A stretch of DNA of 44,880 nt, from positions 1-44,880 of the forward strand of contig NZ_CBVJ010000109.1 of assembly GCF_000513275.1 (NCBI RefSeq), given 5' to 3'. The notes under the pieces are model-generated. The model searched no databases and was not told where the DNA came from. It was given only the letters and a program-made list of their open reading frames with translations. A program made the position numbers and the translations under genes. This DNA is from Paenibacillus gorillae (GTDB lineage Bacteria; Bacillota; Bacilli; Paenibacillales; Paenibacillaceae). Positions 38,531-44,880 of the stretch are shown piece by piece (within the stretch, counting starts at the first letter, position 1; every line of letters begins with the position of its first letter).

Positions 38531-39802
38531 TCAACTAATCAACGGAAAACGAATCGTAATCATTGTACCTTGCCCCGCCTCACTGCTGATACGGATAGTT
38601 CCTTGATGCTGGTCGACGATCCAGTGTGCAATCGATAGCCCTAAGCCCGCTCCTTGATCTCCTCTATCTCTAGCGGACTTGTAGAAGCGATTAAAAACGA
38701 GCGGCAAATCACGTTTCAGAATCCCCGCTCCATTATCCTGAACGGTTATAAGAACCGACTTCCCCTGCTTGACGCATCCCAGATCAATTTGTCCATGCTC
38801 CTGCGTAAATTTAATAGCGTTGTCTAATAAGATCATGAACAACTGCTTGAGTCGATCCTCATCTCCATGTATAAGTATTTCTGCATCTTCAATATGGAGT
38901 TGCAGCTGTAGTTGCTTATATCCCATTATCGGCTCCATGTTTTTGGCAATCTCTTTCATGATCCCGTCAATTCGTACAGGCCTGCATAAGATCACTTCCT
39001 CATGCGAATCGCCTCTTGCCAGCAAAAGCAGGCTGCTGACCAATTTACTCATTCTTTTAGTTTCTTTCAGAATAGCTGCGATTGGAACACTTTCTTCCTC
39101 GATCGTATGATCGGGATGGCGCAGCAGTAATTGCATCTGTCCTTGAACAACAGAAAGCGGACTCCGGAGTTCGTGGGAGGCATCCGCGATAAACTGCTGC
39201 TGTTTGTCCCAGGCTTTCTGAATCGGAACAAGAGCCCTTCTAGCCATTAAATATCCGGAGATGACCGACAATATGACACCGATGCCTATTCCGAAACCAA
39301 TCCCCCACAACAACCGATTCAAGTAAAACACCTCGGCCGAAATTTCCGTAAACATTTGAACGGTTTTCAAGGGCGCATTCGACATCAGCATCTTCTCTAT
39401 TTCTGGCAAGTGGCCTTCATAAGGCCTGCTTACAAATCGGTAGATTTTCTTGCCAAATTGTATGGACTCGGGTCCAGTGTGGTCTTGTTTGTCCCGAAGA
39501 ATCCAACTCAACGAGCTAAATGGCTGTTTATAATACACACTTCCCATCAAGATATCGTTTGAATCCCAATAATAAATCATGGTGAACCGTTCAGGTTCTT
39601 TCGAATCAATACTAATGACCTTCTCTCCGGTACTCAGGGAGAATTGCCGCATATGATCAATATTGAACACCAGCATACGGTCAATGTCTGAATAAATCTG
39701 ATAACGCGCCAGTCCATATAACGATCCCCCCAGCATGACGAATAAGCAAAATACGATTGAACTGTTCCAAATCGTCATTTTTAATAGTGTGCGTTTGATC
39801 AT
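38531..39802 (-). CDS. Sensor histidine kinase
   Basis: A 423-residue kinase with two membrane helices (about 12-33 and 164-186) bracketing a ~130-residue outside sensor domain. The phosphoacceptor His210 lies in IADASHELRSPLSVVQGQMQ. The ATP-binding domain has the N-box LLDNAIKF, the G1 box VQDNGAGIL and the G2 box GAGLGLSIAHWIV. It is the last gene of a response regulator - serine hydrolase - kinase operon, beginning 47 bp after the hydrolase stop. The stimulus is unknown; the adjacent beta-lactamase-fold lipoprotein suggests a cell-wall-related signal. Confidence 0.9.
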   Translation of the reverse strand: MIKRTLLKMTIWNSSIVFCLFVMLGGSLYGLARYQIYSDIDRMLVFNIDHMRQFSLSTGEKVISIDSKEPERFTMIYYWDSNDILMGSVYYKQPFSSLSWILRDKQDHTGPESIQFGKKIYRFVSRPYEGHLPEIEKMLMSNAPLKTVQMFTEISAEVFYLNRLLWGIGFGIGIGVILSVISGYLMARRALVPIQKAWDKQQQFIADASHELRSPLSVVQGQMQLLLRHPDHTIEEESVPIAAILKETKRMSKLVSSLLLLARGDSHEEVILCRPVRIDGIMKEIAKNMEPIMGYKQLQLQLHIEDAEILIHGDEDRLKQLFMILLDNAIKFTQEHGQIDLGCVKQGKSVLITVQDNGAGILKRDLPLVFNRFYKSARDRGDQGAGLGLSIAHWIVDQHQGTIRISSEAGQGTMITIRFPLIS

Positions 39803-39849
39803 ACTGGGGTTTGCTCTCCTTTTTATTCAGCCGATTCTTATTGGAAAAG

Positions 39850-41958
39850 TTACTGTGCAGAGATTTCAAATTGCGTACCAGCATCCCCGGCGAAAACAAT
39901 AGATCCTCCCGCAGGCAGCGCGACCTGATCCTTGTCTTCGATGACACTAAAGTAGATGCACGCTCCATTCCCATCATAAACAGCGAAGCCCGCGTTCGAG
40001 GGCTTGCTCACCTTAATAGTCTTGTCCCCGTCTTTATCGCTTATCGTATACCACTTTGCATATCCACTCGGCGGGATCGTAACGATTGAATTCTTAGCGA
40101 GATTCATAGGTTTCACGTTGTCCTCGTTCACTAATATTCTTCCGCCTTGATCCGCGTACTCAACGCCGTCCTCCGTAAAGAACGTTAAAGCTGTTAGATC
40201 CCGTCCATTCATTCCCGGAATTTGCAATTCCGAGATTGCTGTGTTTGGGCCTGTTATTCGCTTATCCAACACATACCCTGGCAATTGTTGTGACAAATTC
40301 AATTGCAGTGGAGGCATCATCAAATAAATAACTGATGAATACTTCTCATTCAGCAAATAATATTTCTTGCCGTCGCGCTGAGTCCATGACTCTATTGTCT
40401 CTTTCGGAAGCTCCTGAGGCTGGAGCTTCTCTGCGGCATACATAGATGAAGCTATCTGCCCAAGACCCGGTGACGAAAAATACTGGCGAATCCAGAAGTA
40501 GGTACGGCCGTTCTCCTCTGTTACGAAGCTGGCCATCGCATTCCCGTCTGAACTCCGGAATGCTCCGTCCTCCGAATACCTGTAGGTTTGTGTTCCGTTA
40601 TTGGGCAACTGCTCCGAAGTGACCCACAGGATGCCCCCTTCGGTAATATTAATGTTCATCGTTCCGCTATAGGAACCATAAATTCCCGAATACTCAAGCA
40701 TGGACTTGGGCAAATCCGCATTTATCGGCGTTCCATACGACTTCTCGGGTTTGAACTGGGCAATTACCCCTTTCTCCTTCAATGTCTGAAGCAGCATTTC
40801 ATTCGCCAGAAGCTGATTGTCTCCGCTGGACCCGCCGGAAGTAACGACTGCCGCCGCCATGCCCTGCTCGGGAAGCACAACCAGCGATGCGTGATAGAAT
40901 ACCGTGTCTCCGCCTTTGGTCAACGCCTTCATCCCATATTCGCCGAAGGGGTACAGATTAACGCTGTCCCAGCCAAGACCGTATTCGACTGAGTTATCCG
41001 CATCATCAGGCCATAAAGACGTCTTATACTCATCTTGTGCCATAACCGCAACCGATTCGCCAGACAATACTTCTCCCGCTTCCCCTGTAAAAATTTGCGA
41101 GAATCGCGCCAAATCTTCCGCTGTGGAATAGATGCCTCCAGCCCCGATTAAATTGAGCGACTGGTTGGGAAGTTGTCCGGGATACAACAGATAATAGAGC
41201 CCAGCCATCTCTGCTGTGTTCGGAGAATCAATCGGTGTTGCCGTATTGTTCATGCCTAGAGGTTCTGTAATATATCGATGGATATAAGAGGTAAAGTCCA
41301 TGCCGCTGACATGCTCAATCAGAATCTCTGCCAGCGTAAATCCGTCATTGCAGTAAACCGAGAAAGCACCCGGGTCCGCCTTCAGGGTCTGCACTGCCAG
41401 TTGCTTCAGCAGTGTGTCGTGGGCGGAAGTATCGTTGTCTTCGAATAAATCGGCGTTTGCCGCTGACGTTCCGTTCAGACCGGAAGAATGATTCAACAGC
41501 ATACGCGGGGTAATCTGCTTGTAGCGCTCATCTTTCATTATAAAATCAGGGATATATTGGACGACCGGCTTATCGAGATCAATTTTCCCCCGGTCAACCA
41601 ATTGCATGACGGCAACTGCCGTAAACATTTTACTAGTTGAGCCTATCCCGTACATCGTGTCTTTCGTGAGCGGCTTCTGTCCGCTCTCATCATTCCTACC
41701 GAGTTGACCAGATACGACGATGCTGCCGTTATCAATGAGGGCGTACTGCACGCTGATCATGCCGTTTCTTCCCGTGAGAAGATTAGCCTTCTCCTCTGCC
41801 ACTTTCTGAGTTGCTTCGTAGGTGATCATAGCCTCGTTTGAAGGCGGTTCCGTATGGTAGCTCTCGCAGGCGGTTAACAATAGACATATAGATAGCAGCA
41901 CGGCTCCAACTAGGAAGGTCCAATGAGTATTCTTGAAGATTTGTCTAACAAGATTCAT
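39850..41958 (-). CDS. Beta-lactamase-fold serine hydrolase lipoprotein
   Basis: A 702-residue surface lipoprotein. The signal peptide ends at lipobox LLTAC (Cys31). The class C beta-lactamase/DD-peptidase-like domain (about 55-400) has the SxxK motif at Ser107-Lys110 (GSTSK) and the YxN motif Tyr202-Cys-Asn204. A large C-terminal region (about 410-702) is beta-rich and ends in a small domain with YTISDKDGDKTIKVSKPS. ATG 41958 is chosen for GGGGGAT 9 bp upstream and the proper signal peptide. Being encoded between the response regulator and the kinase suggests a signalling or cell-envelope accessory role. Substrate candidates are D-amino-acid peptides or esters. Confidence 0.85.
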   Translation of the reverse strand: MNLVRQIFKNTHWTFLVGAVLLSICLLLTACESYHTEPPSNEAMITYEATQKVAEEKANLLTGRNGMISVQYALIDNGSIVVSGQLGRNDESGQKPLTKDTMYGIGSTSKMFTAVAVMQLVDRGKIDLDKPVVQYIPDFIMKDERYKQITPRMLLNHSSGLNGTSAANADLFEDNDTSAHDTLLKQLAVQTLKADPGAFSVYCNDGFTLAEILIEHVSGMDFTSYIHRYITEPLGMNNTATPIDSPNTAEMAGLYYLLYPGQLPNQSLNLIGAGGIYSTAEDLARFSQIFTGEAGEVLSGESVAVMAQDEYKTSLWPDDADNSVEYGLGWDSVNLYPFGEYGMKALTKGGDTVFYHASLVVLPEQGMAAAVVTSGGSSGDNQLLANEMLLQTLKEKGVIAQFKPEKSYGTPINADLPKSMLEYSGIYGSYSGTMNINITEGGILWVTSEQLPNNGTQTYRYSEDGAFRSSDGNAMASFVTEENGRTYFWIRQYFSSPGLGQIASSMYAAEKLQPQELPKETIESWTQRDGKKYYLLNEKYSSVIYLMMPPLQLNLSQQLPGYVLDKRITGPNTAISELQIPGMNGRDLTALTFFTEDGVEYADQGGRILVNEDNVKPMNLAKNSIVTIPPSGYAKWYTISDKDGDKTIKVSKPSNAGFAVYDGNGACIYFSVIEDKDQVALPAGGSIVFAGDAGTQFEISAQ

Positions 41959-42030
41959 GAATGATATCCCCCTTATGTAAGATAAGAAAGAATATAATAG
42001 ATGAACCTTTGATTTTCCTTTGAAAAGCAA

Positions 42031-42702
42031 CTACACTTTGAGTCTGTAACCCAAGCCTCTTACCGTTTGAATCAATTGATCCGCCTGCCAAGGGGACAGC
42101 TTCTTTCGAAGATAATGAACATAAAGCTCGACGATACCAATTCCTGCTTCCGAGTCGAGTCCCCAAATCCGGTTATAGATTTGGTCCTTCGTCACGATCT
42201 GTTCTTTATTCATGAGCAAGTACTCGAGCAGTTCGTATTCCTTTTCCGTTAAAATCAGCTCTTCTCCCTTCACTGTTACCAGTCGGGTCCTGACTTGAAT
42301 CGTGATAGGACCGAAGCTAATCCGCTCTTCCTGATTAACCTTGCCATAGCGGCGCAACAGTACTTTGACTCTTACAACCAACTCGGGAATTTCAAATGGC
42401 TTCACCACATAATCGTCTGCTCCGATCGTTAATCCCTTTACGCGGTCCTTCAATCCGTCTTTTGCCGTCAGACAAAGAATCGGCGTGTCCACCCCCGCCC
42501 CCCTAGCCTCTTGAATAAACAGGAATCCATCCACCTTAGGCAGCATAATATCCAAAATAATCAGATCAAACTCACCGTACAATGCATGATGCAGACCCTC
42601 TTCTCCGTTATGGCACGCTATAACCTCATATCCTTCATCCCGCATAACTCTAGCAATCGTATACGATATCGCTAAGTCATCCTCTACGATCAGCAGTTTC
42701 AT
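42031..42702 (-). CDS. OmpR/PhoB-family response regulator
   Basis: A 223-residue regulator. The receiver domain (1-118) has acidic pocket Asp8/Asp9, phosphoacceptor Asp51 in LIILDIMLP, Thr79 and Lys101 in VVKPF. The winged-helix DNA-binding domain (about 128-223) carries LTEKEYELLEYLLMNKEQIV and VHYLRKKL. ATG 42702 is chosen for GGAGG 5 bp upstream; a GTG four codons earlier overlaps the ribosome site. It is the first gene of the three-gene operon; a TATAAT at 42744-42749 (minus) may be its -10. It probably regulates its own operon. Confidence 0.9.
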   Translation of the reverse strand: MKLLIVEDDLAISYTIARVMRDEGYEVIACHNGEEGLHHALYGEFDLIILDIMLPKVDGFLFIQEARGAGVDTPILCLTAKDGLKDRVKGLTIGADDYVVKPFEIPELVVRVKVLLRRYGKVNQEERISFGPITIQVRTRLVTVKGEELILTEKEYELLEYLLMNKEQIVTKDQIYNRIWGLDSEAGIGIVELYVHYLRKKLSPWQADQLIQTVRGLGYRLKV

Positions 42703-42821
42703 AGGTTCCTCCACGTCGAACGAATATGAAGATAGGTTAACATATTATAGTAAAATTGTGAGTCCCTTGCGGCTAATTACTTCCAACAAATACAAATAAA
42801 TAAGTTGACTTTGAAGCATAT

Positions 42822-42860
42822 AAAAAATCGCCAGGGCGCTATGCCACATGGCGATTTTTT
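42822..42860. terminator. Bidirectional terminator after the DUF4062 gene
   Basis: AAAAAATCGCCA / TGGCGATTTTTT (42822-42860) gives a 12-bp stem with an A-tract on one side and a T-tract on the other, 23 bp beyond the DUF4062 stop codon. Confidence 0.88.
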
Positions 42861-42883
42861 ATACAACTTGTACACGAGCATTT

Positions 42884-43855
42884 TCAAAATGGTAAGTCAT
42901 CCTCCGATATTTCATTTTTTGTAACTTCTTGTCTTTCAACTATGATATATGCATCATCCCATTTATTTGGGTCCCACGGTTTTAGATTACCTTCCTCACT
43001 AAACAAGGCCCCGTTCACTTTTAATATATATTTAGTATCATTATTTTTGGTAGTTCTATGATACTCATAGTCAAAATAAAATGGATCTGATTTATCAATG
43101 TATCCGCATGCCTTTAAAAAGTTATCTAATTCTGTTTTCGTAGTGAATACCGTTCTAAATGGCATATTTAATTGCTCTGCTAGTCTATTAAATGCAGGGT
43201 GGTTAAATAATATTATGTCTCTTATCGTGTCTTGATTAGTTTCATCTCGCTTGGATTGTACAGAAATAATCTGTTGGAGTGTCGCTGCAGTTTGACGCAA
43301 AGTATTAATCAACTCTAATTTAGGTTTATCTGCCTCCTCCTGTAGCAATCGTTGAAATAGCCCTGCCCATTGTTCACGTAATAATTTGACTATGTCCTGT
43401 GGGACTTCAAATTCAAAAATTGGATTATTACGAGGTAACACTTCTATTTCATCAATAAATTCATAAATTCTTTTATCATCTACAAACCTATACTTCATTT
43501 CATTTTCCTTATTAATCTTATACGTTTCATATTCAAATTTTACTTTCTTATCAATAAAAATATAAACTTGCTTTCCTAAATCTAATGCATGCCTTAATTC
43601 TTTTTGGGTAACGGAGTAACCATCTTCTATTGATTCCGATCCAAATCTGCCTCCAACAATTGAAATTAAAATATCACATAAATCTATCTCTTTATAACAA
43701 TAATTTTGGGGTGCATCTTGACTACCGTAAGGGACCTGCCCGCGTTCAAAAAGCACAGGATCATATCCCTGTTCCTTTACGAATCTTGCAACGTCTTCTC
43801 TTACGTATCTAAGATCGTAATATGTAGAACTAATAAAAACTCTTGGCTTAGCCAA
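42884..43855 (-). CDS. DUF4062 domain protein
   Basis: A 323-residue protein whose N-terminus, AKPRVFISSTYYDLRYVRED, and the following FERGQVPYGSQDAPQNYCYKEIDLCDILISIVGGRFGSES match the DUF4062 domain (about 1-120), a TIR/nucleosidase-like fold often found at the front of NTPase or defence proteins. The rest (about 120-323) is not recognised. The start is TTG 43855 with GGAGG 8 bp upstream; an ATG at 43870 contains that ribosome site. Its AT-rich codon use differs from all neighbours, suggesting recent transfer. A role in phage defence is plausible but not shown. Confidence 0.75.
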   Translation of the reverse strand: MAKPRVFISSTYYDLRYVREDVARFVKEQGYDPVLFERGQVPYGSQDAPQNYCYKEIDLCDILISIVGGRFGSESIEDGYSVTQKELRHALDLGKQVYIFIDKKVKFEYETYKINKENEMKYRFVDDKRIYEFIDEIEVLPRNNPIFEFEVPQDIVKLLREQWAGLFQRLLQEEADKPKLELINTLRQTAATLQQIISVQSKRDETNQDTIRDIILFNHPAFNRLAEQLNMPFRTVFTTKTELDNFLKACGYIDKSDPFYFDYEYHRTTKNNDTKYILKVNGALFSEEGNLKPWDPNKWDDAYIIVERQEVTKNEISEDDLPF

Positions 43856-44305
43856 TGTAATCGCCTCCATGATGATTTTATTATTTATTGGTAATTAATT
43901 CAACATAGAACCAAGTATTTTAAGCATACTCTAGAGGTTAAGTCTAACTAATTTTGGAAATTGGGGGTATTCGCCTATGGATTCGACCAAACAATAATTA
44001 GGAAATACTTATCACTTTCTGTGCACTAATGTTGAATCCAGTGCATAAAAAAGAGCGACAGCTTCTTTATAGCCGCGCTCCGTATCAAATTCATTTACTA
44101 ATACACTTCTTATTCTTCCCCATTTCAATCGGATTCCCCTCAAACTAATCCAAACCCGCAGTTGTCAGTTAGTCTTCGAGAATTTATAAAGATTTGGATT
44201 GCTTTATTCCTTATTTCTCTTGGTAGCAACTATGTCCACGATGTATAACGATCTCGCTTTTATCAAAGCTAACTTAATGTAATTGAGATGCAATCTATTC
44301 ATTTA
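43856..44305. other. AT-rich region without a clear gene
   Basis: About 450 bp of AT-rich DNA. The only clear signal is the minus-strand hairpin at 44046-44080. No frame with both a start and a ribosome site was found. Confidence 0.5.
44046..44080 (-). terminator. Terminator for a minus-strand unit entering from the right
   Basis: Outer stem GAGCG/CGCTC (44053-44080) with inner AGC pairing, followed on the minus strand by six T. The small Cys-rich gene at 44306-44431 is the nearest upstream candidate. Confidence 0.6.
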
Positions 44306-44431
44306 TTATTCTACTACTCTTTCTATTCTCTCAGCACAAGGGGCTACCTTCTCTCTAATTGCACATAAGGGACAATTACCAAATTTAATTATAACCCCAT
44401 ATGTTAAGTTAAGTTTAATACAGAATTCCAT
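44306..44431 (-). CDS. Possible 41-residue Cys-rich small protein
   Basis: ATG 44431 opens a frame containing KFGNCPLCAIREKVAPCAER and ending RIERVVE. The CxxC plus a later Cys could form a small metal-binding knuckle, and the Lys/Arg/Glu-rich end is protein-like rather than random. The ribosome site is weak (AAAGAG at long spacing). A terminator follows ~230 bp downstream. I do not recognise the family; similar small Cys proteins occur in phage and accessory regions. Confidence 0.4.
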   Translation of the reverse strand: MEFCIKLNLTYGVIIKFGNCPLCAIREKVAPCAERIERVVE

Positions 44432-44634
44432 AGTAATGCCGTTACTCTTTCTGTGATGATATCGACATTAATCTTATTACTTTTCGGCACTCCTTATTCA
44501 CAACATTTGATTCGGCTAATAATTAATAGCTCTAGATTCCTATTTTTATGGAGGATATTAGAAATTTATGACGAAATATGTTTTTAACAAAATCCAAAGA
44601 GTATATGGATATTGTAGAAGAGAGGGAGATTCCT

Positions 44635-44880
44635 ATGAAAAGAAAAGTGAGTTTAATTGATAAGAGGTTAATTAAAAAGTTTTCTCTATATAATATCACC
44701 AGTCAGCGTTATTTTTTGCTTTCTTTTCGATCGTATTAGATGTAGCGGAAAGTGCAAAGGTTATTGTTGGAATTTCAATTGTAACAATTCTATTGATAGT
44801 TTATTTTATTATGTGGTTTAGAGCCAATACATTATCTAAAGTAGAACTTAGTGTTGATAATTCTGATTTGGTTGTAAAAA
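44635..44880 (+). CDS. Partial, frameshifted membrane protein (macro-domain/DUF6430-like start)
   Basis: ATG 44635, with GGGAG 6 bp upstream, starts MKRKVSLIDKRLIKKFSLYN, but this frame stops at 44738. The next frame continues with SIVLDVAESAKVIVGISIVT, a second hydrophobic helix (ILLIVYFIMWF) and RANTLSKVELSVDNSDLVVK to the window edge. Adding one T to the run of six T at 44712-44717 joins both parts into one protein with two N-terminal membrane helices. This resembles the membrane-anchored start of macro-domain (DUF6430-type) proteins, but the decisive part lies outside the window. It may be broken or a sequencing error. Confidence 0.45.

Noticed and set aside
44568..44660. A 30-codon frame overlapping the start of the right-edge membrane protein
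   Set aside because: GGAGG is 13 bp away, the frame overlaps the better start at 44635, and the translation has no recognisable features.

Overview
The window looks like a chromosomal segment of a Paenibacillus-type Firmicute. The support is strong Shine-Dalgarno sequences, frequent TTG/GTG starts, TTGACA/TATAAT promoters, U-tailed hairpin terminators, many AraC regulators, a BceAB-type exporter, HxlR regulation, a GH43 enzyme with a CcpA-type cre site, and Fur boxes of the TGATAATNATTATCA type. I see no rRNA, tRNA, CRISPR array, intact insertion sequence or complete prophage.

Layout. 1-470 is a gene-free tract of ~61-bp palindromic tandem repeats. 471-6086 (minus) holds a BceAB-like exporter, whose ATPase gene has a broken 5' end, and a three-gene ABC-2 exporter. 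6185-7261 is a Fur-controlled FNR/IruO-like reductase. 7493-12797 is a sugar or polyol gene group: a Gfo/Idh/MocA oxidoreductase, two TIM-barrel isomerases, an MDR dehydrogenase and an AraC regulator. 13088-17627 and 36451-38439 carry three long genes in which an AraC regulator runs in frame into a complete lipoprotein siderophore-binding protein. 17914-19861 holds a methyltransferase and an Ntn hydrolase. 19989-23743 is a second iron operon: a Btr-like soluble AraC-SBP regulator, a binding lipoprotein and a second FNR. 23879-28495 holds AraC-GyrI, OsmC, GH43 and GNAT genes. 28526-30148 has an SDR, a decapitated aminoglycoside phosphotransferase and a GyrI-like protein. 30303-34462 is a ketoacyl-synthase III/haem-oxygenase-like fusion (frameshifted), an unknown partner protein and an MFS exporter, followed by a divergent HxlR/quinone-reductase-type pair. 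38531-42702 encodes a two-component system with a beta-lactamase-fold lipoprotein gene between regulator and kinase. 42884-44880 is an AT-rich end with a DUF4062 protein, a tiny Cys-rich protein and the frameshifted start of a membrane protein.

Most interesting system. In each of the three AraC-lipoprotein genes, the linker between the two halves is also a regulatory region. It holds a Fur box, a ribosome-binding site (strong in two copies) and an internal start followed by a lipoprotein signal peptide, yet the reading frame stays open through it. The Fur box is thus translated (as DNHYQY or similar), and each locus could make both a regulator-receptor fusion and a free lipoprotein. The intact fusion would be a cytoplasmic AraC domain tethered by one membrane helix to an outside siderophore-binding domain. 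The soluble Btr-like gene at 22100-23743 is a natural contrast in the same window.

A second strong signal is a 186-bp non-coding element present twice (8666-8851 and 25558-25743, opposite orientation), each with four copies of a 17-bp motif at identical 51/67/51 spacing. Three reading-frame breaks (3184-3189, 31522-31526, 44712-44717) all sit at short homopolymers and may be sequencing errors.
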